NCBI GenBank assembly: GCA_019136335.1
Contig: JAGVUK010000029.1
Location: forward strand, 1 to 5,555
DNA from: Methanomicrobiales archaeon
GTDB lineage: Archaea; Halobacteriota; Methanomicrobia; Methanomicrobiales; Methanoculleaceae
Direction: 5' to 3'
DNA: 5,555 nt
Under the pieces are notes generated by a model that searched no databases, was not told where the DNA came from, and was given only the letters and a program-made list of their open reading frames with translations. Of the stretch, positions 1-5,104 are shown piece after piece. The position numbers and the translations under genes are program-made. Within the stretch, counting starts at the first letter, position 1. Every line of letters starts with the position of its first letter.

Positions 1-61
1 CTGCATCTTTGCAAACGGCACCGTAGTCGACGCCTGGGACTACTACCGGCAGAACCACTGA
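1..61 (+). CDS. C-terminal end of a DUF333-like protein (partial)
   Basis: The frame beginning at base 2 stays open to a TGA at 59-61 and reads CIFANGTVVDAWDYYRQNH before the stop. The pattern of Cys-x-Phe, then an NG turn, then DAWDYYR resembles the end of DUF333 domains (sometimes called putative hemolysins), which typically finish with a C-x-F-x-[ND]-G, W, Y-[FY]-R arrangement. These are small, usually secreted proteins of unknown function. Only the last 19 codons are in the window, so the start, any signal peptide and the rest of the domain cannot be seen. The gene is followed by a strong hairpin at 71-108, which fits a transcript end. The family call rests on a short match and is moderate; that this is coding sequence is more likely than not. 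Confidence 0.62.
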   Translation, partial: CIFANGTVVDAWDYYRQNH

Positions 62-70
62 GCCTCTCCA

Positions 71-127
71 CGGGCCGGAGCCGGGGGAACCCCGGTTGCC
101 CCGGCCCGGACCACCTCTCTCCTCCCT
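71..127 (+). terminator. GC-rich two-part hairpin plus pyrimidine tract, candidate terminator
   Basis: An outer 8-bp stem pairs 71-78 (cgggccgg) with 101-108 (ccggcccg). Inside it a 6-bp stem pairs 81-86 (ccgggg) with 90-95 (ccccgg) around a three-base loop. Both stems are perfect. A pyrimidine-rich run follows at about 111-127. The element starts 10 bases after the stop codon of the upstream gene, where a transcript end would be expected. Archaeal terminators usually depend on a U-rich tract, and this one has only a C/T mixture, so it could instead be an mRNA-stabilising 3' structure. Confidence 0.5.
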
Positions 128-249
128 TCGCGTGAGGCCGCATTACCGGCCGCTACAGGTTACCACTCGCATTGCCGCGAAGATGAGACTGGCGTGCAAC
201 TCCCCATCAAGGCCTCGCACGATCCTGTGCTACTCCCTCTTCCACTCCG

Positions 250-269
250 ACATAAGACGAGCGGTTTTT
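250..269 (+). promoter_or_regulatory. Weak candidate promoter for the STAS gene
   Basis: No clean TATA box is present before the ATG at 294. Two weak candidates are an A/T patch, acataaga, at about 250-257, and a T run at 265-269 that sits about 27 nt before the ATG, the same spacing seen for the three better promoters in this window. Otherwise 128-293 holds nothing recognisable. The purine patch gagagaag at 283-290 could act as a poor ribosome binding site. Confidence 0.25.
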
Positions 270-293
270 CCCCTCCCGCGCCGAGAGAAGACT

Positions 294-650
294 ATGGACG
301 TGACGGTCAGCGAACGCGGCGATACGGCAATCGTATCGGTCGACGGCAGGATCGATGCGGAATCGGCAGAACGCCTGGATACGGCGATATCCGGGGTGCT
401 GGCCCGGGGCGGCCGGCGGGTGCTCGTGAACCTGGAGAAGGCGGCCTACATCAGCAGCAGCGGCCTTCGGGTGCTCCTCGCGAGACTCCGCGACCTGCGG
501 CGGACGGACGGGGAGATGGCGCTCTGCTCGCCTGGGCCCGACGTCTACCGGGTCTTCCTGCTCGCGGGCGTCCACGAGGTCTTCCCGATCTACGCGGGCC
601 TCGACGAGATCCTCGCCGGGACTGAGGCTGAGAGGAGGGAGTCGCCGTGA
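294..650 (+). CDS. STAS-domain protein, anti-sigma-factor-antagonist type
   Basis: This is a cytosolic 118-residue single-domain protein. The order of secondary structure fits a STAS fold: strand at 2-7, strand at 11-17 followed by the GRIDAE turn, helix at 23-38, strand RRVLVNLE at 41-48, the loop motif YISSSGL at 52-58, helix at 59-70, strand EMALCSP at 74-80, and a final helix with VFPIYAGLDEIL near the end. In bacterial SpoIIAA/RsbV the loop reads DSSG and its second Ser is phosphorylated by an anti-sigma kinase. Here the equivalent phospho-acceptor would be Ser56, and the usual Asp is Ser54. The frame is open upstream to an ATG at 96, but those residues look non-domain and Arg/Pro-rich, so I start at ATG 294, where the STAS homology begins. 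The stop overlaps the next gene's GTG start. Archaea have no bacterial-type sigma factors, so the partner is unknown. Confidence 0.87.
   Translation: MDVTVSERGDTAIVSVDGRIDAESAERLDTAISGVLARGGRRVLVNLEKAAYISSSGLRVLLARLRDLRRTDGEMALCSPGPDVYRVFLLAGVHEVFPIYAGLDEILAGTEAERRESP
634..649 (+). promoter_or_regulatory. Shine-Dalgarno and GTGA stop/start overlap
   Basis: GGAGG at 634-638 lies 8 bases before a GTG start at 647-649, and that GTG shares bases with the TGA stop (648-650) of the STAS gene. The strong ribosome binding site supports the unusual GTG start and indicates translational coupling of the two genes. Confidence 0.75.
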
Positions 651-949
651 CGGAAGGCCTGATCCGGATCCTCCGCGACGGCGGGAGCGCCGACCGGATG
701 GCGGCGGCGGAGGCCCTCGCCGCGCTCGGCCCGGCCGCCCTCCCGGCGCTTCTTTCGGCGCTCGGCGACCCCGATCCCCGTCTCAGGATGTGGGCGGCCT
801 ACACCCTCGGGGTCCTGGGGGACCCGGGGGCGGTCCCGGCGCTCATCGCGGCGCTCGATGACGATGATGTGGGCGTCGTGAAATGGGCGGCCGCGGCCCT
901 CCAGAGCATCCGGGATGCGGCCGGCGGCTGCGGCTGCCGGTTCTGCTGA
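647..949 (+). CDS. Small HEAT-repeat protein with a Cys-rich tail
   Basis: This is a 100-residue protein with about two and a half HEAT (PBS-lyase type) repeats. One runs over about 16-45 (AAAEALAALGPAALPALLSAL), one over 46-75 (WAAYTLGVLGDPGAVPALIAAL), and a half repeat over 76-90 (VVKWAAAALQSIRD). Each shows the typical pair of Ala/Leu-rich helices joined by a G-D/P turn. Such repeats form solenoid surfaces that bind other proteins; no catalytic site is evident. The last residues are GGCGCRFC, which puts three cysteines in a C-x-C-x2-C arrangement (Cys95, 97, 100) at the extreme C-terminus, an uncommon addition that could bind metal or be a redox or attachment point. The gene starts with GTG inside the STAS stop codon and has a good Shine-Dalgarno, so the two proteins are probably made together and may interact. 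It ends 7 bp from the convergent surface-protein gene. Confidence 0.85.
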   Translation: MTEGLIRILRDGGSADRMAAAEALAALGPAALPALLSALGDPDPRLRMWAAYTLGVLGDPGAVPALIAALDDDDVGVVKWAAAALQSIRDAAGGCGCRFC

Positions 950-956
950 CCTTCCT

Positions 957-1976
957 CTACCGGCGCCTGCTGATGACAAGGGCGATGGCCAGTGCCCCGA
1001 CGGCAACCGCAACCGGGAGCGGCGCTGCGGTCGGCGTGGGGGTTGCCGGCGCCGTCGTCGCGGTCGGTACCGGCGTGGCCGTCTCCGTCGCCGCCGGCGG
1101 GGTCGTGGGCGGGGCCGTCGTCGGCGTTGCGGTCGCCGGTACGGCGGTTACCGTCGGCGTGGCCGTCGCGGTCGCGGCAGGGGTCGGCGTCCCGGTCTCG
1201 ACACCGACCCGGTTCCCGACCGTGAACGTCACCGGCTCCGAGTCGGGGGCGTACGCATCGAAGCCTTCCGGCATCCTCCATACGGCCCGGGCGGTGTAGG
1301 TCCCCTGCTCGCGGAGGCCCGAGAGCGGGATCGCCCCGGGCCTGCCGGGATCGTCGGTGTAGAACCGGGTCGAACTGACGTTCAGTCCGGCGAAGTTAAG
1401 CCCGCTGATGACGGTGCTCTCCGCGCCGCCCGGGTGGGTGAGCACGATGTCGATCGTCGCCGGGTAGACGCCGCCCGCCTGGTAGAAGGCCCCGACGTCG
1501 GGGGAGGCTACCCGGAACGCTATCCGGGTGTTCTCGGAGACGGAGAGCCCGGCCAGCGGCTCGTTGTGGTAGGGGTTTGCGAGCACAACGTCAAGGAAGA
1601 CCCTCGGTTCGCGGATCATCACGAGCGCCGTCTCCCCGTCGGCGGGGTTGAAGGCGAAGTAGGTTCCATACTCCCCGCCGACGAGGAGGTCCTGCACCTC
1701 GAAGTCGGTGTCGTCGGCGACCGGGATACTCTTCGTGAGCGATTTAGTGGGGTTGTCGTCCTGGTACCTCCGGAGCGCCACAACAGGGTTATCCGTGGTT
1801 GCGTTGCGAAGCTGCGTGAGGTTGAGCCCCTCTTCGTAGACGAAGATCGTGTCGTAGGGCTGGATGTCGCTGATCGTCGGGCCGCGGGCCCCTGCCTGCC
1901 CCACAGAGAGAGCAAGGACGCAGACGGCGAGAAGGACGAGCGGGAGGCCGCGCCTGCGGATCCATTCTGGTGCCAT
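957..1976 (-). CDS. Secreted DUF3821-like surface protein with Thr/Pro stalk and C-terminal anchor
   Basis: This 339-residue protein has the full layout of an archaeal envelope protein. It begins with an N-terminal signal peptide, with a charged start (WIRRRG), a hydrophobic core at 11-26 and likely cleavage near AGA/R at 30-31. A beta-rich ectodomain follows at about 33-254. After that come a Thr/Pro/Ala stalk at 262-318, a hydrophobic segment at 320-336 and a final RRR. The opening ISDIQPYDTIFVYEEGLNLT and the later FRVASPDVG resemble DUF3821 proteins of Methanomicrobiales, which are associated with S-layer or surface proteins; that match is from memory. Possible N-glycosylation sequons are N52-L-T, N58-A-T and N199-V-S, and the stalk is a likely O-glycosylation region. 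The protein probably sits outside the cell, tethered by its C-terminus; a specific function cannot be assigned. The opposite strand is also open across most of this gene but encodes Arg/Gly-rich low-complexity sequence, so the minus reading is the real one. Confidence 0.85.
   Translation of the reverse strand: MAPEWIRRRGLPLVLLAVCVLALSVGQAGARGPTISDIQPYDTIFVYEEGLNLTQLRNATTDNPVVALRRYQDDNPTKSLTKSIPVADDTDFEVQDLLVGGEYGTYFAFNPADGETALVMIREPRVFLDVVLANPYHNEPLAGLSVSENTRIAFRVASPDVGAFYQAGGVYPATIDIVLTHPGGAESTVISGLNFAGLNVSSTRFYTDDPGRPGAIPLSGLREQGTYTARAVWRMPEGFDAYAPDSEPVTFTVGNRVGVETGTPTPAATATATPTVTAVPATATPTTAPPTTPPAATETATPVPTATTAPATPTPTAAPLPVAVAVGALAIALVISRRR
1023..1193 (-). repeat. Low-complexity stalk-coding DNA (Thr/Pro/Ala repeats)
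   Basis: This stretch encodes residues 262-318 of the surface protein, built from irregular TPT, ATAT and TAPP units. On the plus strand it reads as degenerate repeats of ggcgtc, gccgtc and ggtcgg words. The repeats are imperfect, so this is not a clean tandem array, but it could expand or contract by slippage while keeping the frame. Confidence 0.6.
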
Positions 1977-1999
1977 GGTATCCCGTGTGCTGATTCTGT

Positions 2000-2007
2000 A
2001 GATATAG
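2000..2007 (-). promoter_or_regulatory. TATA box of the surface-protein gene
   Basis: Read on the minus strand, 2007-2000 gives CTATATCT in otherwise very GC-rich DNA. Its first base lies 31 nt before the ATG at 1976. An archaeal start point about 25-27 nt after the box centre would fall on or within a few bases of the ATG. No Shine-Dalgarno is visible, so a leaderless transcript is likely. Confidence 0.6.
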
Positions 2008-2140
2008 GTTGGTGCGGGCCGGGCCCGCCCGCCCCGGATGTGCAGGTGCGCGGTGGGACCGGCCCGGCGGCGCCTGCCGGGGCGAGGCGGCCCGTTCTGG
2101 CTCCCGTCATTCCAGTCCGGCGCGATTTCAATTCCGCACG
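2008..2140. other. Divergent intergenic region between two TATA boxes
   Basis: This is the core of the 194-bp divergent spacer. It is very GC-rich and carries two short perfect inverted repeats: gcgggc (2014-2019) with gcccgc (2023-2028), and cccggc (2063-2068) with gccggg (2076-2081). At this base composition such stems can arise by chance. I see no small gene or recognisable riboswitch here. Regulatory sites for either divergent gene would most likely lie in this stretch. Confidence 0.45.
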
Positions 2141-2148
2141 CTTAAATA
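2141..2148 (+). promoter_or_regulatory. TATA box of the SLC13 transporter gene
   Basis: The sequence cttaaata, extended by at, is a good archaeal TATA box. It begins 30 nt before the ATG at 2171, which places the expected start point at about the ATG. Only a bare agg precedes the start codon, and it is too close to be a ribosome binding site, so this mRNA is probably leaderless. Confidence 0.7.
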
Positions 2149-2170
2149 ATTCTTTCTCCCAGGTTTTAGG

Positions 2171-3679
2171 ATGAAAAAGGTCGCCTTCATCGTTCTATCA
2201 ATCCTTATTTTCTTCGCGGTCCTGGCGATCCCCGTTGATCCCGCCGTTCTTGCACCTGAGGCGCAGTCGGTCGCGGCGGTGACCGTCCTCATGGTCCTCT
2301 TCTGGGTCACGGGTGTCATCCCCCTGGAGGCGACCGCCCTGCTCCCGCTGGTCCTCTTCCCGGCACTCGGAGTCCTCTCCCCGGTGAAGGTGGCGGAGTC
2401 TTACGGGAACGAGGTGATCTTCCTTTTCCTTGGCGGGTTCATCATCGCCATGTCGATGCAGCGGTGGAACCTGCACCGGCGGATTGCCCTGCACATCATC
2501 CGGGTTGTGGGGACGAGCCCCCGGCGCCTGGTGCTCGGGTTCATGGTCGCCACCGCGTTCCTCTCGATGTGGATCTCGAACACCGCCACCGCAATGATGA
2601 TGATCCCGATCGCGGTCGCGATCATCCTGACGCTCATCCCCGGGACCGACCGGGCGCTTGAGAACCTCGAAGGAGGAGATCAGGCGCTCGCCCGGTGCCT
2701 GATCATATCCATCCCCTACGCCGCGAGCATCGGGGGCATCGCCACGATCATCGGGACGCCTCCGAACGGGATCTTCATCACCCAGCTCGCGACGATCTTC
2801 CCTGCCGCACCCACCATCGACTTCTTCACCTGGATGAAGTTCGGCGTCCCGTTCGCAGCCGTATTCCTCTTTCTTGCCTGGCTCTGGCTCACGTTCGTCC
2901 CCTACCGCCGGATGGTGCCAACCCTCCCGAGCGCCCGGGGGATCATCCAGGAAGAACTCGCGAAACTCGGGTCCATATCACCGGGGGAGCGGTGGACGCT
3001 CTTTGTCTTCACCCTGACCGCTTTTGCCTGGATATTTGCGCAGACCAAGGTGATCGGCGGCATCGTCATCCCGGGCCTTGATATGCTCTTCCCGGGCATC
3101 AAAGACTCCACCATCGCGATCTTCGGTGCGCTCCTCCTCTTCGTCCTCCCGGTCGACCGGAAGGAGGGCATCTTCACCATGGACTGGGAGTGGGCGGTGA
3201 AGATCCCCTGGGGCATCCTCCTCCTCTTCGGCGGCGGCATCGCCCTCTCGAACGGGTTCATCCAGAGCGGGCTTGCCGCGACGATCGTCGAGTCCCTCAC
3301 CCTCATCCACGGTCTCCCGATCATCCTCCTTGTCCTCGTGGTGGCGCTCGCGGTCTCGTTTGCGACCGAGATCACCTCGAACACCGCCATGGCCGCCGTC
3401 CTGATGCCGATCATGGCGGCCACGGCCATCAGCATGAGCATCAACCCGATCATCCTGATGATGACCGCGGCGGTCTGCGCCTCGATGGCGTTCATGCTCC
3501 CGGTCGCCACCCCCCCGAACGCCGTCGCCTACGGGAGCGGTTACGTCACCGCAAGCGACCTTCTCCGGTCCGGGTGGGGACTCAACCTCATCGGTGTCGC
3601 TGTCTGGACCTTCTTCCTCTTCACGGTCGTCCTCTGGGCGCTCGGGATCTCCACCGCCCTCCCCGCCTGGGCGCTCTGA
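2171..3679 (+). CDS. SLC13/DASS-family sodium:anion (dicarboxylate-type) symporter
   Basis: This is a 502-residue polytopic membrane protein of normal length for the divalent anion:Na+ symporter family. These proteins use the sodium gradient to import dicarboxylates, citrate, sulfate or similar anions. It shows the two inverted-repeat signatures of the family. SMWISNTAT (132-140) is followed by GGIATIIGTPPNG (188-200), and EITSNTA (400-406) is followed by FMLPVATPPNAVAYG (441-455). The two S-N-T triplets (S136-N137-T138 and S403-N404-T405) correspond to the re-entrant hairpin tips that bind sodium and substrate carboxylates in VcINDY. Helices begin at 4-24 and continue throughout, with a soluble loop at about 244-275. 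The opening MKK plus hydrophobic run is the first membrane helix, and ATG 2171 is supported by the TATA spacing. The substrate cannot be read from the sequence. The F390 synthetase gene follows in the same direction after 41 bp. Confidence 0.93.
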   Translation: MKKVAFIVLSILIFFAVLAIPVDPAVLAPEAQSVAAVTVLMVLFWVTGVIPLEATALLPLVLFPALGVLSPVKVAESYGNEVIFLFLGGFIIAMSMQRWNLHRRIALHIIRVVGTSPRRLVLGFMVATAFLSMWISNTATAMMMIPIAVAIILTLIPGTDRALENLEGGDQALARCLIISIPYAASIGGIATIIGTPPNGIFITQLATIFPAAPTIDFFTWMKFGVPFAAVFLFLAWLWLTFVPYRRMVPTLPSARGIIQEELAKLGSISPGERWTLFVFTLTAFAWIFAQTKVIGGIVIPGLDMLFPGIKDSTIAIFGALLLFVLPVDRKEGIFTMDWEWAVKIPWGILLLFGGGIALSNGFIQSGLAATIVESLTLIHGLPIILLVLVVALAVSFATEITSNTAMAAVLMPIMAATAISMSINPIILMMTAAVCASMAFMLPVATPPNAVAYGSGYVTASDLLRSGWGLNLIGVAVWTFFLFTVVLWALGISTALPAWAL

Positions 3680-3690
3680 CCCCCGACACC

Positions 3691-3698
3691 TATTTTAT
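3691..3698 (+). promoter_or_regulatory. TATA box of the F390 synthetase-like gene
   Basis: The only A/T-rich stretch in the 41-bp gap, tattttat, lies with its centre about 27 nt before the ATG at 3721, the same spacing as the transporter's TATA box. This suggests the downstream gene has its own promoter and a leaderless mRNA. Transcription from the transporter promoter could still read through, since no clear terminator separates them. Confidence 0.65.
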
Positions 3699-3720
3699 CC
3701 CCGGGGTCTATCCCGGGTGG

Positions 3721-5076
3721 ATGGCTGACGACCGATACTACCATCCGGCGGTGGAGACGCTTGCCCGCCCGGACCTCGACACGCTCATCGACGAACGGGT
3801 CCGCTCCACCGTCCGGTACGCAGAGGAGCACTCTCCCTTCTATCGCCGGTGGTTTGAGCGGCACAACATCCGCCCGGAAGCGATCCGGGAGCACGAGGAC
3901 CTCCGCGACCTCCCTATCATCTCCGGGGCGACGATCCGGCGTTACCAGCCCCCGCACACCACCGAGTTCTGCTTCAAGAGCGTCCCCTGGGAAGCGGTCT
4001 TCACGGTCAACGAGACCTCCGGGACGAGCGGGGTCCCGAAGAGTTTCTTCCTCACCTGGGAGGACTGGGAGCGGTATGCCGGGAAGTACGCCCGGCTCTT
4101 CGTCTCGCAGGGGTTTTTGCCCGGCGACCGGGTGGTGGTCTGCACCTCCTACGGGATGAACGTCGGCGCAAACACCATGACGCTTGCCGCCCGGGATATC
4201 GGGGTGACGGTCATCCCGGAGGGGAAATGCACCTTCCCGGTCCGGGTGATGGCGCACTACCGCCCGACGGCCGTGATCGGGAGCGTCTTCAAACTCCTCC
4301 GGCTCGCCCGCCGGATGGAGGCGGAAGGGATCCCGCCGCGGGAGGCCGGCGTCGCGCGCCTCGTCGTCGGCGGCGAGAGCTTCGCCCCGGAGTCCCGGCG
4401 TTACCTGGAGGAGGTCTGGGGCTGCCCGGTCTATAACACCTACGGGAGCACCGAGGGAACGATGTGCGGCGAGTGCACCCGCCAGGCGGGGCTCCACGTC
4501 CCCGAGGACCTGGTCCACTTTGATCTCTACAACCCCCGGATGGAGCGGTTCGTCCGGGACGGTGAGACCGGCCGGCTGGTCTATACGACCCTTCTTGCGC
4601 CCGGCGGGAGAGCGGGGACGCTTCTCATCAATTACGATACGGAGGACACCTGTTCGATCGTCTCCCGGGAGCGGTGCGAGTGCGGGCGGACGCATATGCG
4701 GATCGACTACCCCCGGCGCGAGGCGGAGACGTTCCGGATCGGGGAGGCCCTGCTCACCCGGGTGGACGTGGAGGCGGCGGTCTTTGCGCCCCGGAACATG
4801 GCCTACCTGAACGGGGAGTACGAGGCGTTCATCTACGGCGGCGACGAGGCAGGGGAGACCATCCTCCGGGTGAGCATGGAGTGTCCCGACCCCGCCCGGG
4901 TCGACCCGGGCGAGGTCGAGGAGACATTTCTCGCCGCCCTTTTCAGGTCTGCCCCGGGGCTTTTTGCGCCCTACGAGGACGGAACACTCCGTATCCTCTG
5001 CAACATCACGCCGCCGGGAGGCCTCGAACTCCATCGGGCGCCCGGCAGGCCGAAACGGGTCGTGGACCGGCGGTAG
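3721..5076 (+). CDS. Coenzyme F390 synthetase / PaaK-like adenylate-forming enzyme
   Basis: This is a 451-residue cytosolic enzyme of the phenylacetate-CoA ligase branch of the adenylate-forming superfamily. In methanogens the members of this type are F390 synthetases, which join AMP or GMP to the deazaflavin F420, a reaction reported on exposure to oxygen. Motifs in order are: TSGTSGVPK (99-107), the nucleotide phosphate loop; GGES (217-220); YGSTEG (241-246), adenine and Mg contacts; TGRLVYT (283-289) and NYDTED (304-309), the ribose-binding region; and GRPKRVVDRR at the C-terminus, whose Lys445 is the likely catalytic lysine of the swinging domain. The frame is open upstream to an ATG at 3190, but that part lies inside the transporter gene and is Arg/Pro/His-rich, so I use ATG 3721, which has a TATA box about 27 nt before it. 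Cysteines at 249, 252, 311, 319 and 321 (including CECGRT) could form a metal site. A true aryl-CoA ligase is the alternative. Confidence 0.87.
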   Translation: MADDRYYHPAVETLARPDLDTLIDERVRSTVRYAEEHSPFYRRWFERHNIRPEAIREHEDLRDLPIISGATIRRYQPPHTTEFCFKSVPWEAVFTVNETSGTSGVPKSFFLTWEDWERYAGKYARLFVSQGFLPGDRVVVCTSYGMNVGANTMTLAARDIGVTVIPEGKCTFPVRVMAHYRPTAVIGSVFKLLRLARRMEAEGIPPREAGVARLVVGGESFAPESRRYLEEVWGCPVYNTYGSTEGTMCGECTRQAGLHVPEDLVHFDLYNPRMERFVRDGETGRLVYTTLLAPGGRAGTLLINYDTEDTCSIVSRERCECGRTHMRIDYPRREAETFRIGEALLTRVDVEAAVFAPRNMAYLNGEYEAFIYGGDEAGETILRVSMECPDPARVDPGEVEETFLAALFRSAPGLFAPYEDGTLRILCNITPPGGLELHRAPGRPKRVVDRR

Positions 5077-5080
5077 GGTG

Positions 5081-5099
5081 CGGAAAAAAGAGTCTTCCG
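5081..5099. terminator. Shared convergent terminator region
   Basis: The 28-bp gap between two convergent genes holds a 5-bp inverted repeat, cggaa (5081-5085) with ttccg (5095-5099), and a run of six A at 5084-5089. On the minus strand the A run reads as T6, the kind of U-rich tract that ends archaeal transcripts, and it lies about 15 bases after the minus-strand stop codon. It is a good candidate terminator for the surface-protein gene and, through the weak hairpin, possibly for the enzyme gene. Confidence 0.5.
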
Positions 5100-5104
5100 G
5101 GCCC

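Noticed and set aside
96..293. N-terminal extension of the STAS gene to the ATG at 96
   Set aside because: The 66 extra residues look non-coding, overlap the hairpin region, and precede a start at 294 where the STAS domain begins.
883..1299. Plus-strand Val/Ala/Gly repeat frame resembling a hydrophobic membrane protein
   Set aside because: The VGVAVAV runs are the antisense of Thr/Pro/Ala stalk codons, and the frame overlaps both real genes.
2014..2081. Two short GC inverted repeats in the divergent spacer, possible operators or a riboswitch
   Set aside because: They are 6-bp stems in extremely GC-rich DNA, easily due to chance, with no recognisable operator or aptamer pattern.
915..2174. 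Long plus-strand open frame of 419 codons opposite the surface protein
   Set aside because: Its translation is Arg/Gly-rich low complexity with no domain. The minus strand has a signal peptide, ectodomain, stalk and anchor. High GC makes long shadow frames common.
3190..3720. N-terminal extension of the F390 synthetase-like gene into the transporter gene
   Set aside because: It is an Arg/His/Pro-rich shadow frame inside a well supported gene, and a TATA box is correctly placed for the start at 3721.
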